Virus record (IMG/VR): IMGVR_UViG_3300045970_000526
Coordinates: 1-37,476 of that record
DNA length: 37,476 bases
Source: a virus
Direction: 5' to 3' (one strand)
Each line of letters opens with the position of its first letter. Position 1 is the first letter of the stretch. A model generated the notes under the pieces. That model was not told the DNA's origin and did not search any database. It worked only from the letters and a program-made list of their open reading frames with translations. The translations under genes and the position numbers were made by a program. Below are positions 1 to 6,737 of the stretch, one piece after another.

Positions 1-127
1 AAGATGACGGGCGCCATCGTCGACCGGATCAAGATCGCCTGGAACCGCACCGGCTTTGTCACGGCCGAGGTGGACTACGTGTCCATCTTCCCGGTGACCG
101 ACCTGACGGCCTACTCGGGCACCCTGA
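1..127. repeat. Terminal direct repeat, left copy
   Basis: These 127 bases are identical to the last 127 bases of the window (37350-37476). Both copies lie in the same reading frame of the major tail protein gene. A repeat of exactly 127 equals a common assembler k-mer length, so it most likely marks a closed circular contig and not a biological terminal repeat. Confidence 0.97.
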
Positions 128-579
128 CCGCCGACACCGTGTCGGCCAGCGTGCCGGACCACTCGATGCTCAAGGTCTACATCGACGACACGACCATCGG
201 CACCACGCAGGACACCGCCGTGCTGGACGCCGAGGTGGAGTGGCGCTCGTTCATGGCCGCCGACGAGAACGCCAAGCGCCTGGGCATCGCCCGGCGCTCG
301 GAGTGGACCGCCAAGCTGACCCGCTTCCACGAGGCGGCGGACCTGCTCGCGGCGTCCCGCACGAAGGGCCTCAAGCGCATCCGCGTCGGCAGCATCGGGC
401 CGGCGCTCGGCACCACGACGTGGGAGCTGGGCGCGGACCTGTACGGCCTCGTGGACTCGCGCTCGATCCCGACCGTCGGCGGCTTCGTCGGCGAGGAGGT
501 CTCGATCCTGCCGAAGTACAACGCCACGGCCGGGACGGACATCGCGTTCCGCCTCACGAACAGCGTCGCGGTGCTGTAG
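1..579 (+). CDS. Major tail (tube) protein, C-terminal part
   Basis: This is the continuation of the gene that starts at 36930. The frame is open from base 1 and ends at TAG 577-579. Joined across the circular junction the product is 332 residues, and this part supplies roughly residues 141-332. It lies directly before the tail assembly chaperone and tape measure genes, the standard siphovirus position of the tube protein. The segment is rich in short beta-prone stretches with few cysteines, as expected of a tube subunit. The assignment rests mainly on gene order, since I see no diagnostic motif. The in-frame ATG at position 4 is internal and not a true start. Confidence 0.8.
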   Translation, partial: KMTGAIVDRIKIAWNRTGFVTAEVDYVSIFPVTDLTAYSGTLTADTVSASVPDHSMLKVYIDDTTIGTTQDTAVLDAEVEWRSFMAADENAKRLGIARRSEWTAKLTRFHEAADLLAASRTKGLKRIRVGSIGPALGTTTWELGADLYGLVDSRSIPTVGGFVGEEVSILPKYNATAGTDIAFRLTNSVAVL

Positions 580-581
580 CC

Positions 582-941
582 GTGGAGACCGTCGATCTCG
601 TGGTGGACGGCCGCGTGGTCGTCATGCGCCGCGTCGGGTGGCGGGACCTCCGGGACCTGCCGCTCGCGGTGCGCGCCATCGGGGACATGCCGCACGAGAC
701 GGACGCCGACGAGGCCGCGTTCTGGGCGGCGTGGGAGGCGCTTGCCGACCGCGTCGACGCCTACGCGGCAGGCCCCGTCCTGCCGTCGTCGGTGCCGGTG
801 GCCGAGATGATCGGGCTGGTCGACATATGGGTGTCGGGGGTGCGCGATGCGGCCCTCCCCCCGGCGCCCGGCTCTCCTGGGCCCTCGCAGCCATCGACGC
901 CTCCCGCGGCCTCCCGTCGGAAGCCCCGCCGGAGGTCGTGA
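582..941 (+). CDS. Tail assembly chaperone (G-like)
   Basis: A 119-residue protein beginning at GTG 582, three bases after the tail tube stop. It sits between the tube protein and the tape measure, where siphoviruses encode the chaperone that coats the tape measure during tail assembly. The N-terminal 90 residues look folded (hydrophobic, Trp- and Glu-rich). The last 27 residues are Pro/Ser/Arg-rich and look like out-of-frame read-through. A run of six C (857-862) followed by G reads C-CCC-CCG in this frame, a possible -1 slippery heptamer into the next frame. The normal zero-frame product would end at 941. The role is inferred from position and from the frameshift layout. Confidence 0.7.
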   Translation: METVDLVVDGRVVVMRRVGWRDLRDLPLAVRAIGDMPHETDADEAAFWAAWEALADRVDAYAAGPVLPSSVPVAEMIGLVDIWVSGVRDAALPPAPGSPGPSQPSTPPAASRRKPRRRS

Positions 942-1072
942 TGGACAGGCTCGCGCGGCGCTTCAGCGTGCCCCCGTGGCAGGTCGACTGGGACAGCCCG
1001 GAGGTCTGCGCGTGGCTGCTCCGCGCTGGCGCGGTGGACGAGTTCGACGCGGCGTCGGAGCGGAGGCCCTAG
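860..1072 (+). CDS. Tail assembly chaperone, frameshift extension (GT-like)
   Basis: This is the downstream half of the chaperone, in the -1 frame relative to the gene at 582, ending at TAG 1070-1072 just before the tape measure ATG at 1073. If ribosomes slip at C-CCC-CCG (857-863), about 93 residues of the first frame are fused to 70 residues here, giving a product of about 163 residues. The extension has a folded-looking sequence with motifs such as RRFSVPPWQVDW, whereas the zero-frame tail over the same bases is low-complexity. No good separate start with a ribosome site is seen. The frameshift is inferred from family behaviour plus the slippery run and is not demonstrated. Confidence 0.6.
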   Translation, partial: PGARLSWALAAIDASRGLPSEAPPEVVMDRLARRFSVPPWQVDWDSPEVCAWLLRAGAVDEFDAASERRP

Positions 1073-3070
1073 ATGGAGAGCAAGGCGCTCGTCACACTCA
1101 TCCTCCAGGCGAAGAACCTGGCCAGCACGGAGGTCAGGGGGCTCCAGCGCGAGCTCAAGCGCGCGACAGACGGCGCGGACAAGATGGACGCGGCGATGCG
1201 CCGGGGGGCGAGCGTGGCCAAGGGCGCGCTCGCGCTCGGCCTCGGGGCAGCGGCCGTGGGCGCGGGCGAGCTCGCCGACACGCAGGCGCGGCTCCAGGCC
1301 GACACGGGCGCGTCGGCCGACGCCGCGCACGCGATGGCGCTGGCCGTCAACGAGATCGCCGGATCGTCCCGCACGGCGCTCCCCGACGTGGCGGCCGTCA
1401 TGGCCAAGGTCGTCTCGGGCATGGGCCTCTCGGGCGACGCCGCCAAGTCGGCCACGGCCCAGATCGTGGACTTCGCCCGCGTCACCGGGCAGAGCGGCGC
1501 GCAGGCGGCGCTGGCCGTCGACGGCATCGGCGACGCCTGGAGCCTGTCGGGCGAGGCGTCCATCGGCGTGCTGGGCAAGCTGCTCGTGTCCCAGCAGCGC
1601 TACGGCACCGTCGTGGCCGAGTCGGAGAAGGCGCTCACGGACCTCGCGCCGGCGCTCATCGCCACCAACACGTCGCTCGACGCAGCCGTCGGGCTGCTCA
1701 ACCTCTTCGAGGTGTCGGGGCTCGACTCGGCGTCGGCCGGCGCGGCGCTCAAGAAGAGCATCGCGGACCTCAGGCCCGGGCAGTCGCTCGCGGACCTCGT
1801 GCGCCAGGTGTCCGCCATCGAGGACCCGACAAGGCGCGCCCAGAAGGCCATCGAGCTGTTCGGGGCCAAGGGCGGGGCCGGTCTCGCCAACGCGCTGAAG
1901 CCCGGCCGAGACTCGCTGTCCGCGTTCGCCGTCTCCGACACGGACGGCCTCGGCGCCGTCCAGAAGGCCGCGGACGCGCTGGACTCGACCTTCCCGGCGA
2001 CCATCAAGCGCATGGTGTCCGAGGCGCAGGCGTCGCTGCGCGGCTTCGGCGACACCTTCGGGACGGCGCTCATGGCGGGGGCGTCGGCGGTGTCCATCGC
2101 GCAGGCCGTGGGCATTCCGCTCGCGGGCGGGCTCAAGGCCGCGTGGGCGGCCGTCGCTCTCGACACGAGCGTCATCGCCGCCGCCAGCGCGTCGGGGGCC
2201 GCGCAGGGGGCCATAGCCGGGGCCGCTGCCGCGGGCGGGATCGGGGCCGGAGCCCTCTCCATCGCGACGGCCGCAATCGTCCCCTTCGCGTGGCTCGGCG
2301 AGCAGCTCCGCAACGCGGTGAGGCCGAAGTCCGGGTTCGCCAGCGCGCCCGGCTTCTTCGAGATGGTGTTCGGCGGCGAGACGTACGACGAGTGGCGCGC
2401 CCGCATGGCCAAGGAGGCATCCGATGCGGCCATCGCGGCGGCGCTGGTGGCCGCAGGTGCCAACCGGGCGTTCCGGCAGGGCTCGGCCGGCTTCCGGCGC
2501 GACGGAGAGCTGTGGGGGCAGGCCGCCGCAGACGGAATCAGCGCGAGCTCCGCTGCCACGGCAGCGGCGGCCGGCCAGACCGTGCTGGACGCGGCAGACG
2601 CCGTGCGCGCCAATGCGGCCTCCTACGCCAGCGCGTGGCGGGCCGTGCTCACGGCCAAGGACAGCACGGCCAACGCCGCCGACCAGATCATCATCGACAA
2701 GGCGGAGCTGGCGCGCCAGGAGAAGATCGCCCGAGCGGGGTCCGTAAACCCCGCGACCGGCAAGAAGTACACCGCCGCCGACCGGGCGCAGGCCAGGCAG
2801 GCGATCAGGGGGCTCCAGGCGTCCATCGCCGGAGCGCAGATCGAGGTCAACGCGGCGACGCCGGTCGGGACGACGGCCGGAAGGACGCACGCCACCGGCT
2901 CGCCGACGCGCTCGTCAGCGCCGTCGACGGCCATCGTCGGCGGCACCGTCATCAACATCAACTCGGTCTACCCGCCCACGCCCGCGCAGGCCCGCGCCAT
3001 CGCGGACGCCGTGGACCGCGAGCTGCGGCGGCGCAAGCTCACCTGGGCCACAACGACGGGCGCCCGCTGA
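1073..3070 (+). CDS. Tape measure protein
   Basis: A 665-residue, Ala-rich, largely helical protein, the longest in the tail module, starting at ATG 1073 one base after the chaperone stop. Residues 1-60 resemble a coiled coil, about 70-330 resemble the TP901-type phage tail tape measure domain, and about 345-405 form a hydrophobic Ala/Gly-rich stretch often seen in tape measures that contact the membrane. The C-terminal 100 residues are polar, with Arg-rich helices. It sets tail length and is extruded during DNA injection. At about 0.15 nm per residue it predicts a tail near 100 nm, on the short side. The gene ends TGA 3068-3070, sharing one base with the next ATG. Confidence 0.9.
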   Translation: MESKALVTLILQAKNLASTEVRGLQRELKRATDGADKMDAAMRRGASVAKGALALGLGAAAVGAGELADTQARLQADTGASADAAHAMALAVNEIAGSSRTALPDVAAVMAKVVSGMGLSGDAAKSATAQIVDFARVTGQSGAQAALAVDGIGDAWSLSGEASIGVLGKLLVSQQRYGTVVAESEKALTDLAPALIATNTSLDAAVGLLNLFEVSGLDSASAGAALKKSIADLRPGQSLADLVRQVSAIEDPTRRAQKAIELFGAKGGAGLANALKPGRDSLSAFAVSDTDGLGAVQKAADALDSTFPATIKRMVSEAQASLRGFGDTFGTALMAGASAVSIAQAVGIPLAGGLKAAWAAVALDTSVIAAASASGAAQGAIAGAAAAGGIGAGALSIATAAIVPFAWLGEQLRNAVRPKSGFASAPGFFEMVFGGETYDEWRARMAKEASDAAIAAALVAAGANRAFRQGSAGFRRDGELWGQAAADGISASSAATAAAAGQTVLDAADAVRANAASYASAWRAVLTAKDSTANAADQIIIDKAELARQEKIARAGSVNPATGKKYTAADRAQARQAIRGLQASIAGAQIEVNAATPVGTTAGRTHATGSPTRSSAPSTAIVGGTVININSVYPPTPAQARAIADAVDRELRRRKLTWATTTGAR

Positions 3071-4353
3071 TGGACGCCGATCCCGAGATCTCCATCACCG
3101 TCTCCGGCATCGGAGAGGTGACGGGCGACCTCCGCGACTGGGCGTCCGTCTCGCTGTCGGACTCGCTGGACGGGCACGCCGCGCTGTCGTTCACCTGCCG
3201 CTACCAGCTCGGCTCGGCCGTCTCCCCTGTCCCGTATGCGGACGTGCGGGCGGTCAACCTCCTGACGGGTCTCGTGCTCTTCGAGGGCCTCGCCGTCCCC
3301 GGCCCGGTGGTGGACGTGCTCGACCCGGGCATCGTGGACGTGACGACATCGGCGGTGTCGCTGTCCGCGATGGCCGAGCGGTCGCGCGTGCAGGCGGACG
3401 TGTCGCTGCCGGAGTGGCTGGACGCGTACAGCGGCGTGCACGGGCCGCTTGTGGCGGACATGGTCCCGGCGCTGCTCCGCGCCTCGCTCGCCGACCCCCG
3501 CATGGCCCGGGCCGTCACCGTGCGCGACTCGGCGGACCCGGTGCTGGAGTGGGCAGTGGACGCCGGAGCAGGCTCCTACGCCTGGTCGCAGGCGCGCGGC
3601 GCGTCCCTCGCGCAGGCGCTGTCCGACATGATGGACGGGACCCGGTGCCAGTCCGCGAGCGGCGGTGGGTTCTCGGACCTCGGCCACATCCTCAAGTGGC
3701 ACGCCGGCACCGGGTGGGTCGCCGCGGTTCCGACCGACGCGTGGCGCGGCGCGTCGGGGCTGGACCTGTCGACCGCCCACGACGGGATGCCGGCCCGGTC
3801 ATCGTGGACGCGCGACGACGGCGAGCTGGGGTCCGCGGCGCTCATCACGGAGAGCACGCTCGGGACCGAGCACGCCAAGGTGATCGTCAGCGACACCTCG
3901 GCAACCAACGGCTGGCTCGCCTTCACCGCGGACATCGACGCGACGGGCTCCCTCATCCTCGACCCGCTGTCCCTCGACGAGGCCGAGCGGCTGGCCGCGG
4001 CAGAGTGGCGCTGGGCGCAGGGAGGCAACTCGCGCGAGTACCGGGAGGCGGAGACGGCCATGATCGCGGCGGACATCCTGGTGGGCCACTCGGTGACGTG
4101 GTGGGAGCCGCACTCCGGCACCGTCACGGGCACCGTCCAGAGCGTCCAGACGGAGTTCCTCGACGGGGTGGATGCCTCGGAGCCGGCCGCGTGGCCGGAG
4201 CTGCTCGACGCCGGGCTGTCCCTCGACGGGTCGTGGGCGCTGGACGCCGCGCGGTCCCGCGTCATCCCCCGCCGGATGCGCGCCCACACCATCACCGTGA
4301 CCGGCAGGCCGCGCGGCCTGATCGCGGACCTGCGGGCATCAGGGAGCATCTGA
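3070..4353 (+). CDS. Minor tail / tail hub protein
   Basis: A 427-residue protein whose ATG overlaps the tape measure stop by one base. It begins with a beta-rich segment (ISITVSGIGEVTGDLRDW) and has repeated beta and WXAAEW-like stretches. The order after the tape measure suggests a baseplate hub or distal tail component, broadly like the gp37-type hub proteins of actinophages. No enzymatic motif is evident. The tail module here is compact, with only this gene and one further small gene before the late operon ends. Because a separate Dit-like gene is not seen, this protein may carry both the tail-tip and hub functions. The family placement is an inference. Confidence 0.6.
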   Translation: MDADPEISITVSGIGEVTGDLRDWASVSLSDSLDGHAALSFTCRYQLGSAVSPVPYADVRAVNLLTGLVLFEGLAVPGPVVDVLDPGIVDVTTSAVSLSAMAERSRVQADVSLPEWLDAYSGVHGPLVADMVPALLRASLADPRMARAVTVRDSADPVLEWAVDAGAGSYAWSQARGASLAQALSDMMDGTRCQSASGGGFSDLGHILKWHAGTGWVAAVPTDAWRGASGLDLSTAHDGMPARSSWTRDDGELGSAALITESTLGTEHAKVIVSDTSATNGWLAFTADIDATGSLILDPLSLDEAERLAAAEWRWAQGGNSREYREAETAMIAADILVGHSVTWWEPHSGTVTGTVQSVQTEFLDGVDASEPAAWPELLDAGLSLDGSWALDAARSRVIPRRMRAHTITVTGRPRGLIADLRASGSI

Positions 4354-4354
4354 C

Positions 4355-4864
4355 ATGACAACGCACAGCCACACAGCCGTGACCGCTGGCGCAGCCGCGA
4401 CGGCCGCGACCATCAACGCGCCGCTGGCGCAGCTCGACGCCGCGCTCAACCCGACGGTGGCCGCGTTCTCCGCGGAGGCGGACAACTCGACGACCGTCAC
4501 GACGGCCTCGACCTACTACGCGGAGGACGCGCCGGCCGAGGTCGCGTTCACCCCGGCCTACGCCGGCCAGGTGTTCGAGATCAGCCTCGTCATCGGGCGC
4601 CTGTACGCGGGCACGGCCGGGATCACGACCTGGAACCTCCGCGTCACCGACGGGGCAGGGGCCACCGTCTTCGATTCGCTCATCAAGGGCCAGACCCACG
4701 GCGTCTCGTCGGACTACGGGAGCGCCGCCGGTACTCGGTGCTGGACGGCGGGGGCCGGGGACGTGGGCGTGGCGCGCAAGGCCAAGGTCTACCTGACGCA
4801 CACCGTCAACGCGACCGTCGTCCACACCGCCTATGTGTCGATCGACGTGGTCGCGCACATCTAG
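4355..4864 (+). CDS. Small distal tail / structural protein
   Basis: A 169-residue protein starting at ATG 4355, directly after the hub gene. The N-terminal third is an Ala/Thr-rich helical segment containing THSHTAVTAGAA. The rest is Thr/Val-rich and probably beta-sandwich. It is the last gene of the late rightward operon and ends at TAG 4862-4864, four bases from the stop of the convergent leftward gene. I infer a tail-tip or appendage role from position. No recognisable domain was found. Confidence 0.55.
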   Translation: MTTHSHTAVTAGAAATAATINAPLAQLDAALNPTVAAFSAEADNSTTVTTASTYYAEDAPAEVAFTPAYAGQVFEISLVIGRLYAGTAGITTWNLRVTDGAGATVFDSLIKGQTHGVSSDYGSAAGTRCWTAGAGDVGVARKAKVYLTHTVNATVVHTAYVSIDVVAHI

Positions 4865-4868
4865 GCAG

Positions 4869-5435
4869 TCAGTAGCAGGACACCTTCGCGAGGGTCGTCC
4901 GCTTGGCCTTCCAGGTGAACGTGTCAAACACGAGCTTGGCCTGCTGCCGCGGGGCGACCGACCCCAGCGCGGCGTTCGCCATCGCGATGGCGGCGCCTGA
5001 GGCGTCCGCCACCGTCAGCTCGACGTAGAGCGATGACGGGCACCCGTCGCGCGGGATGACGACCATGCCCCAGCACGGCCCAGCCGATAGTTGACACGAG
5101 TACTCGGAGCTGTCCTGCCACCGGAACGCCACGCCCTCATCCCCCGGCCAGAGCCCGAACCCTGGCGGCAGCGCCCACGCTACAGGAGCCGGCGTCAGGG
5201 GAGGGGTGTTCGCCGCGGGCGTCGTCGACGATCCCCGGCCCCACCACGACAGGGCCACGAGCATCAGGACGACCCCGATGACGAGCTGGCCAATCTTCAC
5301 GCCGCCAGCCTGCTGCGGAGCGGGCTGCTCCGGCTGCTGGCCGGCCATCGGCTCCCGGCACCCGAGGCAGATCATCGCCCCCGGCGGCACCCTGCGCCCG
5401 CACCCAGGGCAGTACCTCGCACGCGTCTCCGTCAT
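4869..5435 (-). CDS. Zinc-ribbon membrane protein (lysogeny-region moron)
   Basis: A leftward 188-residue protein. Residues 8-27 form a double-CXXC zinc ribbon (CPGC...CLGC). A Pro/Gln linker follows, then one transmembrane helix (about 48-65, IGQLVIGVVLMLVALSWW). A Thr/Pro-rich stalk leads to an extracytoplasmic-looking domain of about 100 residues with paired cysteines (SCQLSAGPCWG, DGCPSS, VSCY). The ATG at 5435 is preceded by a clear ribosome site (GAGGGAG). The gene lies between the late operon and the repressor, on the repressor strand, so it is likely expressed from the prophage. A GAAC-N4-GTTC SOS-type box lies about 100 bases upstream. Lysogenic conversion or superinfection interference is possible, but no function can be read from the sequence. 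Confidence 0.8.
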   Translation of the reverse strand: MTETRARYCPGCGRRVPPGAMICLGCREPMAGQQPEQPAPQQAGGVKIGQLVIGVVLMLVALSWWGRGSSTTPAANTPPLTPAPVAWALPPGFGLWPGDEGVAFRWQDSSEYSCQLSAGPCWGMVVIPRDGCPSSLYVELTVADASGAAIAMANAALGSVAPRQQAKLVFDTFTWKAKRTTLAKVSCY

Positions 5436-5533
5436 GTCGCTCCCTCAGATAAGCCGCGGATAAGCGGCAGCCGTCATCATGCGCCCCAGGCGGCCCGGGG
5501 CGCGTCCCGTGTTGACAACGTTGTGGATATATA

Positions 5534-5545
5534 GAACGCGCGTTC
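5534..5545. promoter_or_regulatory. SOS-type (LexA) box in AT-rich island
   Basis: GAACGCGCGTTC matches the Gram-positive/actinobacterial LexA consensus GAAC-N4-GTTC, inside a perfect 14-base palindrome (5533-5546). It sits in the only AT-rich island of this gap, beside TATATA and a second palindrome, ACAACGTTGT (5515-5524). On the leftward strand it would lie between ATGACA (-35-like, 5551-5546) and TATCCA (-10-like, 5529-5524, spacing 16), upstream of the zinc-ribbon gene. A rightward TTGACA at 5512 has no well-spaced -10. LexA binding is inferred. Confidence 0.5.
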
Positions 5546-5622
5546 TGTCATCATGGCCAGCCCGGCGAGGTGGACCGGGGATCGGGAGGAAAGCACGGTG
5601 GGGGACGTCAACGACCCCGGGG

Positions 5623-6081
5623 TCATGGCCGAGCGGCTTCGGGAGGCCGAGGCGCGAGGGCGTCTAGCAGTGCTGCTCGGGCTTGGCCTTCTGACGCGGC
5701 CAGCGCTTGGAGCACTCCCCGCTCCCACGCCGCCCGCTCCAGCCGCAGGGCCGCAATCTCGGCGGTCTGAGCGCTGATCGCCGCGGTGAGCTGGGCCAGC
5801 ACCGCAGCGAGGTCCGCTGGCCGCGTCTCGACCTCGACGACTGGGCGAGGAGCGGGCTCGGGCTCCCCGAAGTGCTCCCGCAGCACCGCAGCCGTCCGCG
5901 CGTCGGGCTCCTTGTCGCCCAGCAGCTTGTAGACCGCCGAGCGGCTCTTGGGGCTGTAGCCGAGAGCGGGTCCGATGGCCTCGAAGAGCTGGACCTTCGA
6001 CCACCCGCGCTTCTGCATGACCTGGTCCAGATGCCTGGCCCAGGCCGTCAGCGGCGGCGTGCTCGGTGGGTGGTACGCCAT
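5623..6081 (-). CDS. Immunity repressor (HTH plus coiled coil)
   Basis: A leftward protein of 152 residues from ATG 6081 (an upstream GTG at 6099 would add six). Residues about 10-70 form a helix-turn-helix domain (QVMQKRGWSKVQLFEAIG, then SRSAVYKLLGDKEPD). A Pro/Glu-rich linker follows, then a strong coiled coil (about residues 90-140) with heptad-spaced Leu/Ala. There is no S24/LexA-type autocleavage domain, so RecA-stimulated self-cleavage is not expected. The start at 6081 is favoured because the leftward promoter (TTGACA at 6118-6113, TACGTT at 6096-6091) would begin transcription within a few bases of it, making the mRNA leaderless. Its divergent position opposite a small HTH gene, with shared operators, identifies it as the lysogeny repressor. 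Confidence 0.75.
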   Translation of the reverse strand: MAYHPPSTPPLTAWARHLDQVMQKRGWSKVQLFEAIGPALGYSPKSRSAVYKLLGDKEPDARTAAVLREHFGEPEPAPRPVVEVETRPADLAAVLAQLTAAISAQTAEIAALRLERAAWERGVLQALAASEGQARAALLDALAPRPPEAARP

Positions 6082-6090
6082 AACGCCGAT

Positions 6091-6118
6091 AACGTACACC
6101 TGTCGTGACAGTTGTCAA
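6091..6118 (-). promoter_or_regulatory. Leftward repressor promoter
   Basis: On the minus strand TTGACA (6118-6113), 16 bases of spacer and TACGTT (6096-6091) form a sigma-70-type promoter. The -35 lies inside operator O1. The predicted start site near 6084 is only about three bases from ATG 6081, so the transcript would be essentially leaderless, in line with the absence of a ribosome site. Confidence 0.6.
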
Positions 6119-6119
6119 G
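6104..6119. promoter_or_regulatory. Operator O1
   Basis: CGTGACAGTTGTCAAG: inverted half-sites TGACA/TGTCA around a GT centre. The 16-base sequence is the exact reverse complement of O3 (6176-6191). It covers the -35 of the leftward promoter. Confidence 0.75.
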
Positions 6120-6136
6120 CCTCAGCGTGACAGCGC

Positions 6137-6150
6137 GTAACAGTTGTTAC
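6137..6150. promoter_or_regulatory. Operator O2
   Basis: GTAACAGTTGTTAC: half-sites GTAACA/TGTTAC around the same GT centre, a variant of O1 with TAACA for TGACA. Its centre lies 32 bases from O1 and 40 bases from O3, between the two promoters. A lone half-site, TGACA, is at 6128-6132. Confidence 0.7.
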
Positions 6151-6175
6151 GTCCAAACGTGGTGGCACATACCGT

Positions 6176-6191
6176 CTTGACAACTGTCACG
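6176..6191. promoter_or_regulatory. Operator O3
   Basis: CTTGACAACTGTCACG: the exact reverse complement of O1. It covers the -35 box (TTGACA, 6177-6182) of the rightward early promoter. Confidence 0.75.
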
Positions 6192-6205
6192 ACTGCCGGG
6201 ATACT
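6177..6205 (+). promoter_or_regulatory. Rightward early promoter
   Basis: TTGACA (6177-6182), exactly 17 bases of spacer, then GATACT (6200-6205). The expected start site, about seven bases after the -10, falls at about 6212, the A of the ATG of the Cro-like gene. This implies a leaderless early mRNA. The -35 is buried in operator O3. Confidence 0.75.
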
Positions 6206-6211
6206 CCCGTC

Positions 6212-6421
6212 ATGCACCAAGTAACCGGCCTAGACCTCAAGGTGGAGCGGGTCCGCTCGCGCCTCACCGTGACCTCAATTGCCGCACAGATGGGGCTCTC
6301 CCGCCAGTCGGTTCACGGCATCGAGCGGGCCGCCGTCCCCAGTCCGGAGCGCGTCCGGCAGTACCTGGATGCGCTAGCCGTGCTCCGTGCCGTCACAGAG
6401 ACGCCACGGGTGACGGCGTGA
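6212..6421 (+). CDS. Cro-like small HTH protein
   Basis: A 69-residue protein with a helix-turn-helix (VTSIAAQMGLSRQSVHGIE, about residues 20-38) typical of Xre/Cro DNA-binding proteins, followed by a short helical tail. It is divergent from the repressor and is the first gene of the long early operon. ATG 6212 coincides with the predicted transcription start and has no ribosome site, so leaderless translation is likely. Its probable role is to repress the repressor promoter and commit to lytic growth. The next tiny gene overlaps its stop by four bases (GTGA at 6418). Confidence 0.75.
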   Translation: MHQVTGLDLKVERVRSRLTVTSIAAQMGLSRQSVHGIERAAVPSPERVRQYLDALAVLRAVTETPRVTA

Positions 6422-6492
6422 CCGCGCTGCGCGTCCTACGCGTCCTCGCCGCCGTGGCCGCCGCGTACGCCGCCGGGATCGGGTCGCTGTGA
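6418..6492 (+). CDS. Tiny hydrophobic peptide
   Basis: A 24-residue frame from GTG 6418, overlapping the Cro-like stop and the next GTG by four bases each. It would encode a short basic N-terminus (TALRVLRV) and one Ala/Val/Gly-rich hydrophobic helix. It is supported only by the perfect GTGA chaining on both sides, which matches the other genes of this operon. Function unknown. Confidence 0.4.
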   Translation: MTALRVLRVLAAVAAAYAAGIGSL

Positions 6493-6737
6493 GCCCCGCC
6501 CGCGCGTCCGGCGTGCCGGTGTCCGTCAGCGCCTACGCCTGGCCCGTGCGGCCCAGCTCCGTCATGGAGTGCGACCGGGCCTACTCGGACCACTGGGACG
6601 CGGCGGCCGCGCGGTCCACGCACCCGGCCGCCGCGGTCCGCCTGTCCGTGAGCGCAGACGCGGACGGCGTCGGCGTCGCGGCCATCTACCTCTGCCGCGC
6701 GTGCGCCGACGGGCTCGGCCTCGAGGCGGTCAGGTGA
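6489..6737 (+). CDS. Hypothetical protein
   Basis: An 82-residue protein from GTG 6489, overlapped by four bases at both ends. It contains a region with MECDRAYSDHWDAAAA near residue 27, and IYLCRACADGLGLEAV at the C-terminus, which includes a CXXC. It may be a small zinc-binding protein using C28 and the C-terminal pair. No family recognised. Confidence 0.6.
   Translation: MSPARASGVPVSVSAYAWPVRPSSVMECDRAYSDHWDAAAARSTHPAAAVRLSVSADADGVGVAAIYLCRACADGLGLEAVR

Noticed and set aside
761-2890. 709-codon leftward open frame over the tape measure gene
   Set aside because: Arg/Gly-rich composition and no start context. It is a GC-driven shadow of the rightward chaperone and tape measure genes.
5512-5540. 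Rightward sigma-70 promoter from TTGACA at 5512
   Set aside because: TATATA lies only 10 bases downstream and the correctly spaced hexamer (AACGCG) is not a -10, so the direction of transcription here is left open.
5553-5777. 74-codon rightward frame over the repressor 3' end
   Set aside because: Not called as a gene, because it overlaps the repressor antisense and has no recognisable domain. The shorter version from GTG 5598 has a good ribosome site and is discussed as a finding.
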